From: an uncultured Oscillospiraceae bacterium
GTDB taxonomy: Bacteria; Bacillota_A; Clostridia; Oscillospirales; Oscillospiraceae
Assembly (NCBI GenBank): GCA_944385265.1
Contig: CALWWO010000026.1
Span: 1-27,594, forward strand
Length of the DNA: 27,594 nt
Direction of reading: 5' to 3'
Shown here: positions 16,428 through 23,867 of the stretch, in pieces
How the letters are laid out: each line of letters starts with the position of its first letter
Numbering within the stretch: the stretch's first letter is position 1
Made by a program: the position numbers and the translations under genes
Notes under the pieces: model-generated
What the model was told of the DNA's origin: nothing
The model's database searches: none
The model's input: the letters and a program-made list of their open reading frames with translations, nothing else

Positions 16428-16431
16428 AAGA

Positions 16432-17703
16432 ATGAATTACGAGGAAACGCTGAATTACATACACGATACGACGTGGCGCGGCAAAAAGCGCACGCTTTCA
16501 CGTGTGCGTGAGCTGCTGGAGAAGCTGGGTAATCCTCAGCGCGATCTAAAGTTCGTCCACATCGCGGGAACTAACGGGAAAGGATCGACGTCGGCGTGTA
16601 TGGAATCGATCCTGCGTCATGCCGGATATAAGACGGGGCTGTATACATCCCCCTTTATAACGCGCTTTAACGAGCGTATGCAGATATGCGGGCAGCAGAT
16701 CAGCGATGACGAGCTTGTGAAGATAACCGAATATGTAAAGCCGTATGCCGAGAGGATGGAGGATCATCCGACTGAATTTGAGCTTATCACGGCAATAGCA
16801 ATGAAATATTTTAAGGACAACGGTTGCGATATTGTGGTGCTCGAAGTAGGCATGGGAGGAGAGCTTGACTCTACAAACGTCATAGACGCCGCTGAAGTGG
16901 ATATCATAACGGCAATGGGATATGACCATGTAAAGGAGCTGGGACCTGATATGGCGAGTATAGCGGCTGCTAAAGCCGGTATAATCAAACGCGGGGCGGA
17001 CGTCGTAATATACGGCGGCGACGATGAAGCGGACGCGGTTTTTGAACGCGTATGTGCTGAAAGGAACGCAAAGCTCTATAAAACAGATTTTACAGGTCTG
17101 AATATACACGAATACAGTCTTACAGGCACACGCTTTGACTATAATAATTATAAAGATCTATATATTTCGCTTGCCGGTACATATCAGCCAAGAAATGCGG
17201 CGGTCGTGATAACGGCGGTCGAAGTGCTTCGTGCTAAAGGCTGGCGGATAAAGGACGCGGATGTGTATGCAGGACTGTCAAATGCGTCATGGCCGGGGCG
17301 GTTTGAGCTTATTATGAGCGAGCCAGTTTTTGTGATAGACGGGGCGCATAATCCGCACGGCGTAAATGCGGCGGCTGAAAGTATAAGGACGCTTTTTAGG
17401 GGCAAAAAACCCGTGTTTCTTATCGGCGTGATGGCAGATAAAGATGTAGAACATATGTCAGCCGCGATATCAGAGCTTGCAAAAAACGTTGTTGCCGTAA
17501 AGCCCGATAATAAAAGGGCGATGGATGCGAAAACGCTTGCTGAGTATTTTACAGCTTTGCATATCCCTGTTAAAGACTGCGGTACAGTGCAGGAAGGGGT
17601 ACGAGAGGCTATTGCCGAAGCCGGAAGAGACGGTATTGTCGTGGCGTTAGGCTCGCTTTATTTCTCAAGCGACGTACGTGCTGCTGTAAAGCGCTTATAT
17701 TAA
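16432..17703 (+). CDS. folC: Folylpolyglutamate synthase / dihydrofolate synthase FolC
   Basis: The 423-residue Mur-ligase-family enzyme adds glutamate to folates, keeping them in the cell, and often also makes dihydrofolate from dihydropteroate. The P-loop is HIAGTNGKGSTSAC (about residues 43-56), followed by GLYTSPFITRFNERM, the conserved EVGMGGELDSTNV, and the C-terminal VIDGAHNPHG. Length is normal. It begins 4 bases after folT and would share the riboswitch-controlled transcript, which ends at the terminator at 17712. Whether it has the dihydrofolate synthase activity cannot be read here; the organism's reliance on FolT hints that salvage matters. Confidence 0.95.
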   Translation: MNYEETLNYIHDTTWRGKKRTLSRVRELLEKLGNPQRDLKFVHIAGTNGKGSTSACMESILRHAGYKTGLYTSPFITRFNERMQICGQQISDDELVKITEYVKPYAERMEDHPTEFELITAIAMKYFKDNGCDIVVLEVGMGGELDSTNVIDAAEVDIITAMGYDHVKELGPDMASIAAAKAGIIKRGADVVIYGGDDEADAVFERVCAERNAKLYKTDFTGLNIHEYSLTGTRFDYNNYKDLYISLAGTYQPRNAAVVITAVEVLRAKGWRIKDADVYAGLSNASWPGRFELIMSEPVFVIDGAHNPHGVNAAAESIRTLFRGKKPVFLIGVMADKDVEHMSAAISELAKNVVAVKPDNKRAMDAKTLAEYFTALHIPVKDCGTVQEGVREAIAEAGRDGIVVALGSLYFSSDVRAAVKRLY

Positions 17704-17711
17704 TAAAAAAG

Positions 17712-17742
17712 AAGGCATACCCCTTTTTTGTGGGTATGCCTT
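17712..17742 (+). terminator. Terminator of the folT-folC operon
   Basis: AAGGCATACCC (17712-17722) pairs perfectly with GGGTATGCCTT (17732-17742). The A-run on its left side means it could also act on the minus strand. Confidence 0.85.
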
Positions 17743-17759
17743 ATTTGCGTTCTCGGATG

Positions 17760-17802
17760 AAATAAATCCCTCTCCGTAATTCTAACGAAAAGGGATTTAT
17801 TT
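17760..17802 (-). terminator. Terminator of the M23 peptidase gene (bidirectional form)
   Basis: AAATAAATCCC (17760-17770) pairs perfectly with GGGATTTATTT (17792-17802). Lying between convergent genes, it ends the minus-strand transcript and may back up the folC terminator. Confidence 0.75.
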
Positions 17803-17827
17803 TTGATTTAAACAGCGCTAAGTTTTA

Positions 17828-19078
17828 TTACCAGCTTCTGATCCACTGGCCTGAACTGAACTGTGTAAGAGGATCGATCCTCGATCCGTTTACAGAGATC
17901 TCAAAGTGGAGATGGTATCCGGTTGAAAGACCGGTTGTACCAACGTTACCGATGATATCACCCTGATTTACGTACTGTCCGACAGAAACCTTAAGGCAGC
18001 TCATATGAGCGTAAAGAGTAGTGGAGTTACCGTGATTGATAACTACATAATAGCCATAGGAATCGGACCACTGCGAGATGATGACCGTACCTGCTGCCGC
18101 AGCAAGAACGGGGTTGCCGCCGCCGCCGCCGATATCAACACCGGAATGATATCTGTAGTAACCGAGTATGGGATGAAGTCTCATACCGTAGGGAGAGGTG
18201 ATGTATTTTGAAGCCGTCGGCCAAATATATGTACCGTCGCCGCTGTAAACAGGGGCAGATATATTATTGTTATTGTTAGTACCCTGATTAGCTGCCTGCT
18301 GAGCTGCAAGCTCTTCCTCGATCCTGTTGATCTCAGCCTGTACGTTTTCAGCTTCTTCATCAGCCTCGTTTACAAGACTTTCGTATTCGGATATATTGCT
18401 CTCAATCTCAGAAAGAACAGCGGAAATCTCGTTTATCTGTCCGTCAAGCTCGGCTCTGAGAGTTTCAAGCTCGGCTTTTTTTGCCTCCTGCTCGGCTTTC
18501 GTAGCCTCAAGCTCAGCTTTAGCAGCCTGCGTTGCTTCGCGCGCTTCGACGAACTCATTATAAACCATCTCGTCATAATTCATGATCTCATCTATAAAAT
18601 CAAGTCTCGCAAGCAGATCGGAGAAGCTGGACGCACCGAAGAGAATAGAATAATAAGAAACAGAACCGTTTTCTTCCATGATACGGACTCTTTCCTTATA
18701 GAGCTCAAGCTGCTCAGCTTCTTTCTGCTCCAAATCAGCGATTTCAATCTGCTTTTCCTTGATCAGCGTTACATATTGCGCTATCTGCTCATTTGCAGCG
18801 TCGATCTGCTGCTGAGTAACAGCGACTTGTTCGTCAAGCAGTTCTTTCTTTGCAAGATTTGTCGACTGTGAAGCTTCCAGAGCTTCTATCTGCGATTGAA
18901 GATCGTTCTTTTTTGCCTGCAAAGCGTCGTATTCCTCATTCAGCTCATCAAGCTCCGACTGAGACGCAGCTGAGACGTCCAAAACAGAGAGCGGGAGCTG
19001 CAAGAACAGAAATACGGCAAGGCAAACAGCTAAAAATTTTAACAACGAATCTTTACGCAACTTTGATAATACCTGCAT
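17828..19078 (-). CDS. Secreted coiled-coil M23 peptidase (PcsB/CwlO/EnvC-like)
   Basis: The 416-residue precursor has a signal peptide (about 1-38, ending VSAAS), two long coiled-coil stretches (about 40-135 and 175-262), an Asn/Gln-rich linker and an M23 (LytM) zinc peptidase domain (about 285-405). The metal and catalytic residues are present: HSGVD with His311 and Asp315, YAH with His358, and HLHFE with His391. Such proteins cut peptidoglycan crosslinks and are usually held inactive by the coiled coil until FtsEX at the division site activates them; ftsEX is not in this window. The Ile codons are mostly ATC/ATT (7 of 29 are ATA by hand count), unlike neighbours, suggesting high expression. 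It is transcribed alone from the promoter at 19151-19179. Confidence 0.93.
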   Translation of the reverse strand: MQVLSKLRKDSLLKFLAVCLAVFLFLQLPLSVLDVSAASQSELDELNEEYDALQAKKNDLQSQIEALEASQSTNLAKKELLDEQVAVTQQQIDAANEQIAQYVTLIKEKQIEIADLEQKEAEQLELYKERVRIMEENGSVSYYSILFGASSFSDLLARLDFIDEIMNYDEMVYNEFVEAREATQAAKAELEATKAEQEAKKAELETLRAELDGQINEISAVLSEIESNISEYESLVNEADEEAENVQAEINRIEEELAAQQAANQGTNNNNNISAPVYSGDGTYIWPTASKYITSPYGMRLHPILGYYRYHSGVDIGGGGGNPVLAAAAGTVIISQWSDSYGYYVVINHGNSTTLYAHMSCLKVSVGQYVNQGDIIGNVGTTGLSTGYHLHFEISVNGSRIDPLTQFSSGQWIRSW

Positions 19079-19150
19079 TGTACAGTCAACCCTTTCTACT
19101 AAATATGTAATATATATAAAGACATATAATCTAAAATGACTTCAGGTGTA

Positions 19151-19179
19151 ATTATACTACATCGGTAACGGAATTTCAA
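19151..19179 (-). promoter_or_regulatory. Sigma-A promoter of the M23 peptidase gene
   Basis: On the minus strand TTGAAA (19174-19179) and a perfect TATAAT (19151-19156) are 17 bases apart, with transcription starting near 19144. Confidence 0.85.
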
Positions 19180-19196
19180 CAAAAAAATGATTTTTT

Positions 19197-19214
19197 TTAC
19201 AAATAGTTACAAAT
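19197..19214. repeat. TTACAAAT direct repeat, 10-bp period
   Basis: TTACAAAT is found at 19197-19204 and 19207-19214, on one helical face and 18-35 bases upstream of the M23 -35 box. On the minus strand it reads ATTTGTAA twice, like a WalR/VicR box but with a 10-bp rather than the usual 11-bp period. A candidate activator site. Confidence 0.4.
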
Positions 19215-19266
19215 CCGCCAAGCGATAGCCGGATTTCCAATAAAAAACACTATATATAGAAAAGGG

Positions 19267-19300
19267 CGAGCTCTGCTTCTATATATTGAAGCAGAGCTCG
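19267..19300 (-). terminator. Terminator of the dockerin-cohesin operon
   Basis: A perfect 13-bp stem: CGAGCTCTGCTTC (19267-19279) with GAAGCAGAGCTCG (19288-19300). On the minus strand CCCTTTTCT follows, which fits an intrinsic terminator for the genes ending at 19395. Confidence 0.8.
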
Positions 19301-19394
19301 TCAGATGCAGCAATAACATTTTTTAATCTGGCAAAATGCGTTACGCTTACAGATAACAAGAGACTATACGCCCGTTAAAAAACGATACTATTTG

Positions 19395-21161
19395 TTATTT
19401 TTTATCGTCCACATTAGGCGAACCGCTGTTGCCGGACGTATCGTCATCAGTAGTTTCCTGAGCTTTGGCAGTGTTGCTGACTTCTGAGACATCGTCGCTT
19501 GTAAGCGCTTCATGATATTCTGTGTAAAAATTGCCTGTTGAGATATTTTCATCAGAACCGTTTAATTCAGCGGAAGCACTGAGATTTATCTCCCCGGGGC
19601 TCATAAAATCCTCCGGTACGGGATCGGTTTCGCCGGAATCATCGTGCTCGCCTATGATAAACATGCTGAAATCATTTTTAAGCCTGCGGTTTTTGATGCC
19701 GAAAACTATAATTATCACAATCATGACAAGAATCAGCAGCAGGAACGCGATAATTATATGCTGGAGGAGACCGACGTCGCTCAACGCATCGGGCAGGAAG
19801 GAGAGAGCGAGGGCGGGCAAAATAGGCTCCGCCTCGTTTTCCGTATCATCAGCGGGCTCTTCGCTTGAAGAAGTATTTTCATCTTCTGACGAATTGAATA
19901 CGGGGAGACCGTCTTCACCGAATGCAAAGCCGTATCTCTGCAAGGTGTTTTCGCTGATGTCATACAGATAGACGTTCTTGACGCCTTCGGAATTTATCGC
20001 GCACAGCAGATAGTGCGTAGGATTTTCCGTACCGTCCGGCGCAAAGACGTTGACAGACGAGTCGTTGATGGTCACGGTTGCCGCCGAATAACCCTCCGGG
20101 ATTTCAAAATCAGAGGGGAAGTTTACGATAATATATCCCGAAGACGAGGAGAAGGTCGTCATCGGATATACGGTGTTGTCCTCCTGATCGTAGAAATAGA
20201 AGCCGGACGGATGCGTTTCATCGCCTAGAAGATACAGGGCAACGCCCTCCTGCCCGTCATGCGATATCGCCAATATTTCCTCACCATCGTAATTAAACGA
20301 TATTATCTCGAAGCCGCGGGGGACCTGATCGTCCGTAAATCCGCCGACCTCAAGTCTCGTCCCATCCGCAAATTCAGCGTAGTGGATCGTAGCCTCTTCA
20401 GAGCTGCTTGTTTCGCTGCTGGTACCGGTGTTTGGTGGAGTTACAGAGCCGCCCGCAGCCGCCGCGCGGGTGACGGTTATATAGTAATTTGTTGTAGTTC
20501 CGTTTCCGGCCGTAACGGTGACCGTTATCGTATTTCTGCCCACGCTGAGGCTTGAGCCGCCGGAGACGGAGGCGCGCGCCTGGGAGTTAGCCGGGATAGC
20601 CGAGACCGTGATGCTTGTAACGCTGTTGCTGACGGAGACAGAATAATTTGTTGTGGACGGCGAAAATGCCGGAGAAAGCGCGCCCGGGCTTATCGTAAGC
20701 GAGGAGAGCGACGAGTCGCCGGAGAGATTCGCTATCGTAATGGTAGAACTACCAACAGTCACATCCATGGGATCTGCATTGCCGTCTACAATATCGTAGC
20801 TTGCAACGGTGATCGAGGCGGTGCCGGCTGCGCGCGCTCTGAACGTGATGGAAAAGCTCATGTTTCCAGAACCGGAATTGTACATATTATAAAGCCTGAC
20901 AGCGCCGTTCCCACCGGAGGAAAAGCCGCCCGATACGGAGACAAACTCCAGTAAATCAGTATTGTAAACAAGGTTTATATCCGCTGCCGCAACGCTTCCT
21001 GCAACAGATACGGAAACAGTTACGTTACTGCCGACGGTGCATGACGGGTCAGAAAAGCTGACCCTACACGGATTTGCTGCGTTTGCCGTATAAAAGCTTG
21101 AAATCATCAGTATGAAAAATACCGAAAAAACAGTTAAGGTACGCTTTATTATTTTAGACAT
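19395..21161 (-). CDS. Membrane-anchored cohesin-domain protein with cytoplasmic tail
   Basis: The 588-residue precursor has, in order, a signal peptide (about 1-29, ending ANAAN), a cohesin-type domain (about 31-145; pattern VGSNVTVSVSV, then YNTDLLEFVSV, FRARAAGTASI), a cadherin-like beta-sandwich domain (150-233; LSSLTISPG, then SPSTTNYSVSV), a Ser/Glu linker (240-257), an unrecognised beta-rich domain (258-418), a second acidic linker, one membrane segment (about 465-487) followed by basic KNRRLK, and an acidic tail of about 100 residues. The cohesin therefore faces outward. The next gene upstream in the same operon ends in a dockerin, the natural partner. Cohesin is assigned by pattern and length, shorter than cellulosomal examples; the tail has no recognisable domain. 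GGAGA serves as ribosome site. It starts 70 bases after the dockerin gene with no terminator between. Confidence 0.85.
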   Translation of the reverse strand: MSKIIKRTLTVFSVFFILMISSFYTANAANPCRVSFSDPSCTVGSNVTVSVSVAGSVAAADINLVYNTDLLEFVSVSGGFSSGGNGAVRLYNMYNSGSGNMSFSITFRARAAGTASITVASYDIVDGNADPMDVTVGSSTITIANLSGDSSLSSLTISPGALSPAFSPSTTNYSVSVSNSVTSITVSAIPANSQARASVSGGSSLSVGRNTITVTVTAGNGTTTNYYITVTRAAAAGGSVTPPNTGTSSETSSSEEATIHYAEFADGTRLEVGGFTDDQVPRGFEIISFNYDGEEILAISHDGQEGVALYLLGDETHPSGFYFYDQEDNTVYPMTTFSSSSGYIIVNFPSDFEIPEGYSAATVTINDSSVNVFAPDGTENPTHYLLCAINSEGVKNVYLYDISENTLQRYGFAFGEDGLPVFNSSEDENTSSSEEPADDTENEAEPILPALALSFLPDALSDVGLLQHIIIAFLLLILVMIVIIIVFGIKNRRLKNDFSMFIIGEHDDSGETDPVPEDFMSPGEINLSASAELNGSDENISTGNFYTEYHEALTSDDVSEVSNTAKAQETTDDDTSGNSGSPNVDDKK

Positions 21162-21231
21162 TGTGTTCTCCGATCTGTCGCTGTTGATTTGGTTTTAACT
21201 GGTTTGTGCTGAACTATCGATATTTTAAGTG

Positions 21232-23550
21232 TTACTGGGTTATTTTGGAAGTACCCAGAATGTGATTTCTCACACGGATAAGGTCGCTGTTTGAAATGGA
21301 GCCGTCTTTTGTGACGTCGGCAGCAGTTGCAAAGTTCCCCTGCAGACTGGAGGTACCCAGTATATGGTTTCGCACCCTTATAAGGTCGCTGTTGCTAATC
21401 GCGCCGTCGCCGTTAACTTCACCGTAAATAACTGCGTAAAACATTGTTTGTACAGAGCCGTCCGCGTTATAAACAGTGATTACGTCGCCTGTTCCGACAG
21501 CTTCCGTTTCAAGCCTTACCACATTTATAGAGGAGGTCACCGTGATATACGCGCCGTCTTTAAGATTCATTCCGCTCAAGAACTCTCCCACAGAGGTCTG
21601 CGGCTCTATCCTCGTGATTTTCCCGTCCGATATGACGTATTTGTCGGATGACACAGAGTCCGACGTTACCGGTCCCTGACGGGCGATCGTTATCCTGTAT
21701 GTGCGCACATCGCCGTTCTGCGCCGTAACATTGACGTCGACCGTATTGTTTCCGATCGACAGCTCAACGCCTACTCTTCCGTCTGACAGACCCGCTCCGT
21801 TTACATTGATCGACGCTGTGGAGTCGAAGGGTGAAGCAGAGATTGTAACAGAGGAGATGGAGTTCGGAACGACAAGCGAATACTCCGTGGTGTCATAGTT
21901 GAATGAAGGCGTAAGCCCAAAGCCGTCTACAGAAAGCGACGACAGCCTGTTGTTTGGCGAGCCGTCTCCAGTCGGCATAGATACCGCCTGCTCCGGCATG
22001 TCGGAATACACAGGTATGTAGAACTGGAGCTGCGTCGTGCGCATGGACGCGGAGTACGCGTCGGAGAGAATATATCCCTCGCTTGCCGCGCCGCCGACGT
22101 TCGTCATATACTGATGCGTATATTTGTTTCCGGATACGGGTGCGACGTTGAAGCGCTTCGTATACAGGGTGTTCTGCCCGTTTGATATGTACCCGTCGGC
22201 GTAAAACTGAGCGCCGCCGACGATCGATCTATACCGTGTGTTCCACGGCCTGCCGTATGAGGTAGCGCCGTCGTTACCGCCTTTGGCGTACCACAGACCG
22301 CGCTGGATAGCTGTCATATTGCCCGTGTCATACGCGCCGATGTTGTAGAAATTATAGTACCCCTCATATCCCGGGACGGTTCCGGATATTGAATCGCTGC
22401 CGTCTCTGCCGACCTCCTGAATTATCATAGCGGCAAGGACATACGGATTTATGCCGTTCGTCTGACCGGCGGTGTATATCGCGTCGGCATAAGTGGTCGT
22501 GCCGTTTGAAGAGTCTTCGTCCGTATCGACGGAATCATTTGAAAGGAATGAGTTTGAAATTATCGAACGCAGCCCGTCCATCGTCTGGACGCTGCCGTCA
22601 AAGCCCTGATATAAAAACTGGAATATCGTGTCGGGACCAAGGAAATTGCGAGGGTCAAGGAAGTATTCCACTACCGCCTGCGACGCCTGCACCCAGCTTG
22701 ACCCGTCAAGCCCCGTCCATACGCCGGTCTCCCAGTTGTACGCGCCCGGTATCGTGCCTTTCCATGATGAAAGCGCGCCGGAAGAAACAAGGCTGACACC
22801 GAGCTTACTTTCCGCTGCAACGGCTTCACTCCAGCTGCCCGCGTCATACGCGACAAAATTCCAGTTCGGATATAAAACGTGAAGCGCTCTCAGCTTTTGA
22901 TGATAAGAAGCCGGGAAATACTGTGCTATGTATGCCTCAAAATCGGCGTCTGTACCGACGGAGCCGACCGGCGTGGATGATACAATTATATAGCTTCCGC
23001 TCACGTATCCCGTTGTCCCGTCCTCGGTCGTTATGTTGTACCAGCCGGAAACGGAGCTTCCATGTACGCTTACAATCTGGCAGTCTGTCAATTCGCCTAT
23101 CTTGTCATAAGAAGTGCCGGGACCGCTTCTGAAATTGACGTTGGTGTTGAGCGACGATATCACGCCGTAATATGTATTGGATTCGCTCCCACCGCCGCTT
23201 TCAGTGACGTTTATGATATAATCGCTGCGGACGTAGCCTGTAGAGTTTCCGTATTGGACCTGATACCATCTATAAATATTGCCGGAGGAATCTGTGGCGC
23301 CTGTCGAATCGTTCACTGTGTTCAAAATAGTGACTGTATCCCCGCCGCGAAAGCTCCCGATAACACCGCTTGAGGTGTTCGGCTCTGACCGGACGTTGAG
23401 AGAGTCCGATACGTTTACCGTGCCGGTGAGCGTTCCAGCCGCAAAAGCGAAGTACGTCAGAGAAACAAGCGCGACCAGCATCGAAAAAGCAAGTGCAATA
23501 TAAAAACATCGTTTAACTGATTTTAGATTATTTAAGCGAGAAAAAAACAT
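21232..23550 (-). CDS. SH3-glucosaminidase-dockerin cell wall hydrolase
   Basis: The 772-residue precursor starts with a signal peptide or anchor (about 13-38). Two bacterial SH3 domains follow (about 40-116 and 126-192; SLNVRSEPNTSS and NVNFRSGPGTSY), then a glucosaminidase-like domain (about 205-515) with probable catalytic Glu379 in AAMIIQEVG and the YYNFYNIGA and PWNTRYRSIVGGA blocks, a cadherin-like domain (535-624), a small beta domain (637-709) and a type I dockerin (709-768). The dockerin has two calcium-loop repeats, EVNGDG...SDL and DVTKDG...SDL, sharing an identical 17-residue stretch. I infer an N-acetylglucosaminidase that cleaves glycan strands and docks on the cohesin protein of the next gene. 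The catalytic assignment is by similarity to GH73-like enzymes and is less certain than the domains. Confidence 0.88.
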   Translation of the reverse strand: MFFSRLNNLKSVKRCFYIALAFSMLVALVSLTYFAFAAGTLTGTVNVSDSLNVRSEPNTSSGVIGSFRGGDTVTILNTVNDSTGATDSSGNIYRWYQVQYGNSTGYVRSDYIINVTESGGGSESNTYYGVISSLNTNVNFRSGPGTSYDKIGELTDCQIVSVHGSSVSGWYNITTEDGTTGYVSGSYIIVSSTPVGSVGTDADFEAYIAQYFPASYHQKLRALHVLYPNWNFVAYDAGSWSEAVAAESKLGVSLVSSGALSSWKGTIPGAYNWETGVWTGLDGSSWVQASQAVVEYFLDPRNFLGPDTIFQFLYQGFDGSVQTMDGLRSIISNSFLSNDSVDTDEDSSNGTTTYADAIYTAGQTNGINPYVLAAMIIQEVGRDGSDSISGTVPGYEGYYNFYNIGAYDTGNMTAIQRGLWYAKGGNDGATSYGRPWNTRYRSIVGGAQFYADGYISNGQNTLYTKRFNVAPVSGNKYTHQYMTNVGGAASEGYILSDAYSASMRTTQLQFYIPVYSDMPEQAVSMPTGDGSPNNRLSSLSVDGFGLTPSFNYDTTEYSLVVPNSISSVTISASPFDSTASINVNGAGLSDGRVGVELSIGNNTVDVNVTAQNGDVRTYRITIARQGPVTSDSVSSDKYVISDGKITRIEPQTSVGEFLSGMNLKDGAYITVTSSINVVRLETEAVGTGDVITVYNADGSVQTMFYAVIYGEVNGDGAISNSDLIRVRNHILGTSSLQGNFATAADVTKDGSISNSDLIRVRNHILGTSKITQ

Positions 23551-23581
23551 TTGATACTCCTATGTAGTGCAAACAATAATT

Positions 23582-23606
23582 ACAAAAAGCGACAAAAAGG
23601 TACAAA
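23582..23606. repeat. Three ACAAA repeats, 10-bp period, in the dockerin gene leader
   Basis: ACAAA occurs at 23582, 23592 and 23602, each in similar context (AAAAAGCG, AAAAAGGT). On the minus strand this gives TGTxxCTTTT-type repeats from about +6 to +31 of the transcript. Helical phasing suggests a protein site; low-complexity A-richness is the alternative. Confidence 0.35.
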
Positions 23607-23619
23607 TTCTGATTAATAC

Positions 23620-23648
23620 ATTATATAACAGAGTCGCATTTTCTGCAA
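23620..23648 (-). promoter_or_regulatory. Sigma-A promoter of the dockerin-cohesin operon
   Basis: On the minus strand TTGCAG (23643-23648) and TATAAT (23620-23625) are 17 bases apart. The leader to the ATG at 23550 is about 62 bases and contains GGAG six bases before the start. Confidence 0.75.
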
Positions 23649-23800
23649 TAATTTAAAATTGAAAAAAGTGAGAAAAAATTGGAAGCTGTAAGCAATCAAA
23701 GAAAAACGATGACAGACGGTAAAAACTTTGAATAATAGAACTTTTTTGGCATAAAAGGCAGTTTAATCCAATAAAAATATAGTAAAATTCATAAAATATG

Positions 23801-23829
23801 TTGAAAAAAAATCGGGTTCGTTTTAAAAT
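23801..23829 (+). promoter_or_regulatory. Sigma-A promoter of trmL
   Basis: TTGAAA (23801-23806) and TAAAAT (23824-23829) are 17 bases apart, leading to the GGCGGAGG ribosome site at 23855-23862. Confidence 0.7.
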
Positions 23830-23867
23830 ATGGAAAACAAAGTAAGAATATAAAGGCGGAGGATAAA

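Larger units (their letters stand above)
19079..19394 (-). other. Intergenic region between the cohesin and M23 genes
   Basis: This 316-base gap holds, reading on the minus strand, the cohesin-gene terminator (19267-19300), a small hairpin of AAATCCG (19211-19217) with CGGATTT (19230-19236), TTACAAAT direct repeats (19197-19214), the M23 promoter and a leader of about 65 bases. I see no coding frame. Confidence 0.7.
23551..23867. other. Divergent intergenic region between the dockerin gene and trmL
   Basis: This 317-base, A/T-rich gap carries the leader repeats (23582-23606) and promoter (23620-23648) of the minus-strand dockerin gene and the promoter (23801-23829) and ribosome site of trmL. 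The stretch 23650-23800 contains nothing I can name. Confidence 0.7.

Noticed and set aside
19197..19214. A true WalR (TGTWAH-N5-TGTWAH) box before the M23 gene
   Set aside because: The half-sites match well but the spacing is one base short (10-bp rather than 11-bp period), so I report it only as an unassigned phased repeat.
19395..23550. A standard cellulosome gene cluster
   Set aside because: There is only one cohesin, no carbohydrate-binding module and no plant-polymer hydrolase; the dockerin partner has SH3 and glucosaminidase-like domains instead.
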